Shown: in pieces, positions 1 to 5,700 of the stretch
How positions within the stretch are numbered: the first letter of the stretch is position 1
Layout of the letters: every line of letters starts with the position of its first letter
Source of the DNA: Candidatus Iainarchaeum sp.
GTDB taxonomy: Archaea > Iainarchaeota > Iainarchaeia > Iainarchaeales > JAAZKV01
Reading direction: 5' to 3'
Assembly: GCA_028691435.1 (NCBI GenBank)
Contig: JAQUZG010000023.1
Span: 1-10,762, forward strand
Length of the DNA: 10,762 nt
Notes under the pieces: model-generated
Told to the model about the DNA's origin: nothing
The model's database searches: none
What the model saw: only the letters and a program-made list of their open reading frames with translations
Made by a program: the position numbers and the translations under genes

Positions 1-2
1 CA

Positions 3-1121
3 ATTGATGAAAGTTTGTTGGCGTCAAGTGTTGATGTGAATAAGTGTCATTATGGGGATGTGTTGTATCCTGATATGAATGATTGTAATTTTGTTTTGTG
101 TGCGTCTAGAATTGAATGTCAGACTCCTCCTGTAGAAGATGATGAAGTTGAGGTTGTTACTACTGATGTAACTGCTCCTGTTTTATCTATTACAAGTAGT
201 GTTGTTGATGGTAATAGTATCAGAGTTTATTTTACTGCAACTGATAATAATGCGATTGAAACTTTTGATAGAAATTATACGGGAAGTACAAATTTTGTTG
301 AATTCACTCCAGTGACTGTCACTACAAACAATTATTATTTAGATCTAAATTTATCTTACTCGACAGACTATAACTTTTGCATAAAAGCAATAGACTACAA
401 CTCAAACTACACAGTAGATTGTGACACAAACACAACAGACGACGCACCAGTTAGTCAAACAGTTCTAGCCCTAAGAGAAGGACTAGTAGGCTACTGGCCA
501 TTTGAAAGTAATTTAGATGATTATGGTATTTATGCAACACACCATGGGACAATGGGGCTTGGTACTGAAATATACTTGACAGGGCAAGTTGGTAATGCAA
601 TAAATTTAAATTCAAGTGCTTATATTACTGTGCCTTATTCAGATGAAACAAATATTGGACTAGGAAATAATACATTTTGTGCATGGGCAAAAGATATTGA
701 AAGTGGAGAAAGATGTATAATTAGTCAAGCAGCATTATCTGGGTCTAATACTGGTGGATATTGGAACCCATGTTATAATGGTCGATTTAGAGGGGAAGTT
801 TGGGGAACAGAGAGTGGTGGGCAATATATTGATTCTACAACAACAATATGTAATGATACAAGTAATTGGCACTATTTTTGTAAAGTAATAAATGGAACTA
901 ATATGTCAATATATATTGATGGGCTATATAATAATGGAAGAACAATATCAGTAACAAGACAAGCAACAATTGAAGTGCCAATCCTTATTGGTACTGCTGC
1001 AGGAAGTAGAAGTGTACAAGGATATTTAGATGAAGTTGCAATTTGGAATCGGGCATTATCAGCAAATGATATAAATAACTTATATAACTCAGGAAATGGA
1101 TTATCTTTGAGAACAGATTAA
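3..1121 (+). CDS. LamG-domain surface protein with a four-cysteine module (5' partial)
   Basis: The frame is open to the left window edge, so the TTG at 15 is probably not the true start and the N-terminus lies outside. Residue numbers count from that TTG. A cysteine module (C11, C24, C29, C35, with YPD and N before C24) comes first, then an acidic linker. An Ig/FN3-like segment follows at about 51-145, opening with TAPVLSI and ending with the strand FCIKAID. Residues about 154-362 form a LamG/concanavalin A-like jelly roll: GLVGYWPFE opening, GQVGNAINL, NWHYFCKV, IYIDG, IGTAAG and the typical YLDEVAIWNRALSANDI end. LamG domains usually bind glycans or other surface ligands, so an extracellular adhesin is likely. 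The cysteine module matches the next gene, so the missing N-terminus may also hold a class III signal peptide (inference). Codon use changes sharply inside the gene. The LamG call is firm; the ligand is unknown. Confidence 0.85.
   Translation: MDESLLASSVDVNKCHYGDVLYPDMNDCNFVLCASRIECQTPPVEDDEVEVVTTDVTAPVLSITSSVVDGNSIRVYFTATDNNAIETFDRNYTGSTNFVEFTPVTVTTNNYYLDLNLSYSTDYNFCIKAIDYNSNYTVDCDTNTTDDAPVSQTVLALREGLVGYWPFESNLDDYGIYATHHGTMGLGTEIYLTGQVGNAINLNSSAYITVPYSDETNIGLGNNTFCAWAKDIESGERCIISQAALSGSNTGGYWNPCYNGRFRGEVWGTESGGQYIDSTTTICNDTSNWHYFCKVINGTNMSIYIDGLYNNGRTISVTRQATIEVPILIGTAAGSRSVQGYLDEVAIWNRALSANDINNLYNSGNGLSLRTD
45..119 (+). repeat. Four-cysteine module, copy 1
   Basis: This encodes C-x12-C-x4-C-x5-C, preceded by DVNK and containing YPDMND before the second cysteine. 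It matches the spacing of both copies in the downstream gene exactly and probably forms two disulfides outside the cell. Confidence 0.75.
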
Positions 1122-1135
1122 ATTTTAATTTAGTA

Positions 1136-1153
1136 TTTTTTGTAGTTTTTGTT
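1136..1153 (+). terminator. T-tract terminator after the LamG gene
   Basis: Runs of six, five and three T occur within 18 bases shortly after the stop at 1121, with no hairpin. Archaeal RNA polymerase commonly terminates at such T-rich stretches. The assignment rests on base composition alone. Confidence 0.4.
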
Positions 1154-1186
1154 TAATTTAAGTCCAGATTATTAATCATAGTTAAA

Positions 1187-1216
1187 TTTATATTGTTGAT
1201 TGTATTTGTTTATATT
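1187..1216 (+). promoter_or_regulatory. Two identical TATA-like boxes before the prepilin-like gene
   Basis: TTTATATT occurs at 1187-1194 and again at 1209-1216. The second lies about 29 bases before the ATG at 1242 and would give an almost leaderless mRNA. The first would give a leader of roughly 29 bases that includes the GAGGG at 1232-1236, a possible Shine-Dalgarno site. Which one is used cannot be told from sequence. Confidence 0.35.
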
Positions 1217-1241
1217 AGTAATATTATATGTGAGGGATTAG

Positions 1242-2141
1242 ATGAATAAGAAAGTGAATAAAGAATTAATCAAAAATAAATCAAAAAAAGTTTCTAAGAA
1301 AAAATTTGCACAAGGGACAATAGAATATTTGGTTATTTTAGCAGTTGTTGTTGTTTTAGCTTTGGTTGCTGTTGTTATGTTGCTTGGTGTTTTTGATGGT
1401 GGTTCTACTTCCTCTAATTCTGATCGTATATCTAACACTAGTTCTGATCTTGGTGTAATGGATTCATTGGTTAGTGTTGATGGTAATTTTTTTGTTCAAT
1501 TAAAAAATAATTCTGGTGAAAATCTTGAAGTAAAAACAATAACTATTGAAGATTCTAATGTTAATTATTTTACAAATAATAAATTAAATGTTTCAAGTAG
1601 TGGAGCATTTGTTATTCCTGCTTCTGAAGAGTGTGTTGTTGGTGAATCAATTGTTAAAGATGTAATAGTTACTTTTTTAGTTGATAATGTAACAGTTACA
1701 AAAACTTTAAAAGTTACATTTTCTTGTGGAGATTATTCTCTTCAAGGTATTCAATTAGCTGGAACTACAGATATTAATAAATGTAGATTAAATAATCCAA
1801 ATTATCCTGATAGTAATTCGTGTGGTGATGCTATTTGTTCTCCATTACTTGCATGTTATGATTATAATGGGGTTGAAAATTTGGCTGCTAGTTTAGATGA
1901 TGAGGAAGAGTTATCTGTTGTTGAAGAATGTCATTTAAATGATTCAAATTATCCTGGTAGTAATTCATGTAGTGATGCTATTTGTTCAACTTTGCCTTAT
2001 TGTCAAATTAATGCTGAATCAGCATATTCGGCATATTCTGCTAATCACGGAGTCTATGCAACATTTGTTGATTATTTAGTTGGAGTTTATGATATTGTTG
2101 CATCGCTTGCATCTGCTATATTCTCAAGTCTATTTGGTTAG
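1242..2141 (+). CDS. Class III signal peptide (prepilin-like) surface protein with two cysteine modules
   Basis: The N-terminus has 21 Lys/Asn-rich residues, then AQGTIEY, then a hydrophobic helix at about 29-50. This is the archaeal class III (type IV pilin-like) signal: cleavage is expected before Q24, with Glu at position +5 of the mature protein. In other archaea such precursors are cut by an EppA/FlaK-type prepilin peptidase and assembled through the helix. Residues 60-162 look like a small beta domain (FFVQLKNNSGENLEVKTITI) with C131 and C162. Two cysteine modules follow: C181-C194-C199-C205 and C230-C243-C248-C254, both with NYP and NSC before the second cysteine and DAIC at the third. 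An acidic linker separates them. The last 30 residues are hydrophobic or amphipathic (YLVGVYDIVASLASAIFSSLFG region). The ATG at 1242 is the only start giving the basic leader. Function as a minor pilin or pilus-linked adhesin is inferred. Confidence 0.85.
   Translation: MNKKVNKELIKNKSKKVSKKKFAQGTIEYLVILAVVVVLALVAVVMLLGVFDGGSTSSNSDRISNTSSDLGVMDSLVSVDGNFFVQLKNNSGENLEVKTITIEDSNVNYFTNNKLNVSSSGAFVIPASEECVVGESIVKDVIVTFLVDNVTVTKTLKVTFSCGDYSLQGIQLAGTTDINKCRLNNPNYPDSNSCGDAICSPLLACYDYNGVENLAASLDDEEELSVVEECHLNDSNYPGSNSCSDAICSTLPYCQINAESAYSAYSANHGVYATFVDYLVGVYDIVASLASAIFSSLFG
1782..1856 (+). repeat. Four-cysteine module, copy 2
   Basis: This encodes C181 to C205 of the prepilin-like protein, with spacing C-x12-C-x4-C-x5-C and core NYPDSNSC then DAIC. 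It is preceded by TDINK, close to the DVNK before copy 1. Confidence 0.75.
1929..2003 (+). repeat. Four-cysteine module, copy 3
   Basis: This encodes C230 to C254 of the same protein with identical spacing and core NYPGSNSC then DAIC. Copies 2 and 3 are very similar (NYP, SNSC, DAICS shared), suggesting internal duplication. Confidence 0.75.
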
Positions 2142-2151
2142 ATTAATTGTG

Positions 2152-2184
2152 TGACAGAATTTAATCTCTGTCATCTATTTTTTT
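2152..2184 (+). terminator. Hairpin plus T7 terminator
   Basis: TGACAGA at 2152-2158 pairs perfectly with TCTGTCA at 2167-2173 around an 8-base loop. T7 follows at 2178-2184. It starts 11 bases after the stop of the prepilin-like gene. A run of A7 directly after it would serve as a T-tract for the convergent - strand gene ending at 2208. Confidence 0.65.
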
Positions 2185-2207
2185 AAAAAAAGTTTATAGT
2201 TAATTAT

Positions 2208-2564
2208 CTAATCAACTATTAAATCAATTTGTTTTGTTTTCTTAGATAAAATATATTCATAGTTATTTTCAAAGTGTTCCATTGTTGTAACAAAAATTTT
2301 GTGTTCTCCATCGACTATGTTCATTTTTGGAAAAACATTAAAGTATTCAACAAATCTTTCTTTTGGTTGCATTAAACCAATTTTTCTAGCAATTGCATTT
2401 GTTCTTCCTTGTTTATCAAATGCTAATTGATTATCAAGTATAATCTCTAGTGAAATTAATCTTTCTTTTGCTCCATCATTCTCTACTTGAACCATTAATT
2501 CAACAGATTTTGTTTTATTTAATGTCATTCTAAATGGAGTCATTTCAACTTTTAAACTAACCAT
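2208..2564 (-). CDS. Small soluble beta-sandwich (CARDB/Ig-like) protein, function unknown
   Basis: This 118-residue protein has no signal peptide or membrane segment. Alternating hydrophobic strands stand out: SLKVEMTPFRMTLN, SVELMVQVEN, ERLISLEIILD, ERFVEYFNVFP, EHKIFVTTMEHF and QIDLIVD. The order 'adhesive' strand, N-D-G turn, second strand and a late GEH turn resembles CARDB/Ig-like folds that are normally extracellular, yet this one appears cytoplasmic. From memory, similar short hypothetical proteins with the TPFRMTLNKTK start occur in DPANN genomes; this was not verified. Start choice is good: GGGTGA lies 4 bases before the ATG. It is divergent from the giant surface protein gene and convergent with the prepilin-like gene, so co-regulation with the former is possible but not shown. 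No catalytic residues are recognised. Confidence 0.75.
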   Translation of the reverse strand: MVSLKVEMTPFRMTLNKTKSVELMVQVENDGAKERLISLEIILDNQLAFDKQGRTNAIARKIGLMQPKERFVEYFNVFPKMNIVDGEHKIFVTTMEHFENNYEYILSKKTKQIDLIVD

Positions 2565-2568
2565 CTTT

Positions 2569-2574
2569 TCACCC
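2569..2574 (-). promoter_or_regulatory. Shine-Dalgarno site
   Basis: GGGTGA, complementary to the archaeal 16S rRNA tail, sits 4 bases before the ATG at 2564 with an AGGT further upstream. It is the only convincing Shine-Dalgarno site in the window and supports this start. Confidence 0.65.
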
Positions 2575-2609
2575 TTACCTATTTACTATATGTTTTGAAT
2601 ATGAATTTG

Positions 2610-2620
2610 TTTTTAAACCT
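2610..2620 (-). promoter_or_regulatory. Archaeal TATA box for the beta-sandwich gene
   Basis: On the - strand this reads AGGTTTAAAAA. It lies about 49 bases before the ATG, predicting a leader of about 23 bases that contains the Shine-Dalgarno site. AAGGTTTAAA is shared with the promoter at 8304-8317. Confidence 0.5.
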
Positions 2621-2699
2621 TATTTTTGATTCTGAAATTAATTTTATTTATTATTTTTAAAATTTAACAAATCTAATTACATTCAAAATACTTTTAAAC

Positions 2700-2707
2700 T
2701 TTAAAAT
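2700..2707 (+). promoter_or_regulatory. Possible TATA box of the giant surface protein gene
   Basis: TTTAAAAT is centred about 33 bases before the ATG at 2737, and no Shine-Dalgarno site is present, so a very short leader is expected. A 10-base direct repeat, ATACTTTTAA, occurs at 2688-2697 and 2718-2727 on either side. In such A+T-rich DNA this assignment is weak. Confidence 0.35.
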
Positions 2708-2736
2708 CCTAATTAGTATACTTTTAATGTGTTAAT

Positions 2737-5700
2737 ATGTCTATAAAATTTAACGAATCTGATAATTCAAATTATTCTTTTGATCCATATGGTTCAACTA
2801 TTGATTCAAATTCTATTCAATCAAATTCTAAAAAATCTTATCTTGATAACTTATCTGACAAAATTCCTATTCTAAAAGAAAAACCAGTTCAAATAATTTT
2901 ACTTATATTTATCTTTTTATTAGCTTTATTTTTTATTTTTTCATTCTTATCAAATCAAGATCAAATCAAATCTAAATTGGTTGATTTGTCAACAACTGAT
3001 TCAAATAGTCTTTCGTTTAAAGGGTCAATTTCTTTAAATGGAAATTTTGTTGATACTTTTTCATCTGACGGAAACACATTGACTAATACACTCAACCCAA
3101 ACAATTCTTCAAAAATGAATCTATCATTTAAAATAAAAAACAATTCACAAGCATCTTCCAAGTCTACTTTAAGTTCGTCATCCATAAGTATGGCAAAAAT
3201 AAAACTAACTACAAAAGATGGAAATATCATAACAATTAATTTGCCATCTGATGCAGTTTCAATTAATGAAAATGGTGAAATTACAATAAATTATGATTTA
3301 ATAAATCTTGAAGATTATAATTTACCATTTGATGAAATTACATTAAATGATTCTTTTGTTTTTGATTTACAACTAGAAATAATCAATGGATATGAAAATG
3401 GTGATGAAGAGAAGATTGTTATTGAAGTTCCAGTTGAAATCATTTTCCAGGAATTTGTTGGAAGTGGGTGTCTTCTTTTTGATATCTCAAGTGTTTCTTC
3501 ATCTACTCCATATGGTAAGGCAGAAGTTGATTTTAAATTAAAAATGAATTGTGAATCAAGTGAACCTCTATTAGCTTATGCTGATTGGCAAGATTATCCA
3601 AAAGGAACAATTGAACTTTACCTAAATGGTTATCCTCAAACAATCGATTCATATAGTCAAGTTATTTCTTCTTCACTAAATCAATCAATCTATAATGGAA
3701 AATTAATTTTTACTCCAAATTCTTCTCAAGCAGGAAAATTCTCAGATTTTGATTTATTTTTTTCTTTAGCAAATTCCACTCAATCAATTCCATTTCATAT
3801 AGTAAATGAAAATTTAGCTCAGTGTCTTTCTATTTCCTCGACAGATTCAATAATTGAAAATGCTTCTGACACCGCATCAATTACAGTGGATGCAAAAAAA
3901 TGTTTTTCAAAAGTAGATATCTCTCTTTGTTATGGTGATGCATCTTGTTCAGGTGGGACAGAAGGCGGGATAATTCCAAGCGAATATTCTTTTTCTTTAT
4001 CTTCATCAAATCCATCAAAAACAATTCAAATTAATCGAATGGATATAGCGGGTCAATATGGTGTAACAGTTTATGCATCTGTTTCTTCTTTTGAAAAAGA
4101 ATATATCGGCGAACAAGAAATTTTAGTTCTTCCAACTAACGAATCAATTTTTCCAGACAAATTTTCAATCTCTGTTCTAGAAACAAATTCAAAAGATTCA
4201 ATCAAACTAATTAATTCAAATCTTTTAGGGGTAAAAGAAGTAGAAACAAACGTCTGTAATTTAGTTTCGTCTTCTTTGGATATTGATTTATCAACTGGAG
4301 TAAGTGCAATTACAGGAAACTTCACTTCAACAGATGCATGGTATAATTATTTGTTAGGTGCGGACTATTATGCTGGGGAAGGCTTTTATCAAAGGGCAAT
4401 GTTTTCATCTCTTCCAAATCTTTTGGCGGTGAGCGAAACTGTATCTTCAGTCACAGAAAATGAGTTTTCTCTAATTAAAGACGCTTACCTAAATGCAAAA
4501 CCTATGAACAAAGAATATTTGGATGTTGTTAATTCATCAGATGCCTCACTTGAAGCAGTAGATAATTTGGAAGATAAATCAAATGAAGTAAAAACTACTG
4601 AAGAAACAGATTTAGCTGTTCAATTAGCATCTATAAGTACAAGTGCATATACAATCTATTCTTCTTCAACTTCAATTTGTGCAAGTGTATCTGCTGATTT
4701 AGGTTCTGTAACTGTTTGGTCTGGTCCAGCTTTAGCTTGTGGGGCATCATCTGCATCAGCATCTATAGCCTTAGCAAAAATAACTGCTGCAGAAACTTTA
4801 TCTTGTGGTGAACTTGCTCTTCAATCAAAATCACTTTATGATTCCGTTCAAGCTCTAATGGAGCCTCCAGAAGAAATTGATATTTCTTCATCGGTTTCAA
4901 ATACATCTGAATCAAATGAATTAATGCAAGAAATTGAATTCCACTTATCTAAGATGCTTGAATACTTAGACAAAGCAATGCAATATGCTTCAATTGATTC
5001 AACATATTCTGTTTCGTCTGATTTAGAAAAAGCAAAAGAATATTTATCTCTTGCACAAACAGAAAATGATTTTATCAAAGAAAAAATTTCAAAAGTTAGA
5101 GAACTTCAATTAACTGCAGAAGATGATTTAACAGTTTTAATTGATGAAGATGCAGTTAGTAAAGCAGATCAAATTCAAATGTATATTCAAATGGCTGATC
5201 AAGCAAAAGGTTTAATTGAATCAATGACTGCTGACAATACAGCTCTTGGTGGATTACTTTCTACAACATCAACTTCTTTGTCTACTGCTGGCGGGGCTGC
5301 TGCTGCACAATGTGCTACTGTTGCGGGGTGTGCATCATCTTGTTCAGGAGTTTCAGTTGATGCTGCATTAAATGTTGCTCAAATTGCTAATACTCAAGCC
5401 CTAATCACAGACAATTCAGGTAATTTAGCAAGTGCAATGGGGTATGTTTCTGCTTTCACAACCGCATATGGTGCATATCAAATGTTAAACCAAGACTATG
5501 TTGATGAATTAATTGATACAAAAACAGCTAATGCGTTAGCTTTAGAAAAATCAGATTCTCTTTATGTTTCTTCTTCGTCTTTAGTCTACGATTTAGAAAA
5601 TGCAATAAAGGCTGCAGAAAATATTAGCAAAATGTCAGAGTCTTCTTCAGACTTATCAAAATATGATTTATCAAATGAAAAAATATACTTTAACGATTCT

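Noticed and set aside
15..17. TTG as start of the LamG protein
   Set aside because: The frame is open to the window edge (IDES precedes it), there is no promoter or signal peptide, and the cysteine module follows at once. The true N-terminus is outside.
1238..1438. Open frame on the - strand opposite the prepilin-like gene, and similar ones opposite the giant gene (2961-3230, 4071-4325, 4848-5078, 7187-7432) or in its second frame (5663-5881)
   Set aside because: They lie fully inside well-supported genes, have low-complexity products and no promoter or start context.
2688..2727. 10-base direct repeat ATACTTTTAA upstream of the giant gene as a regulator site
   Set aside because: It is almost all A/T in an A/T-rich promoter; there are only two copies and no symmetry, so chance cannot be excluded.
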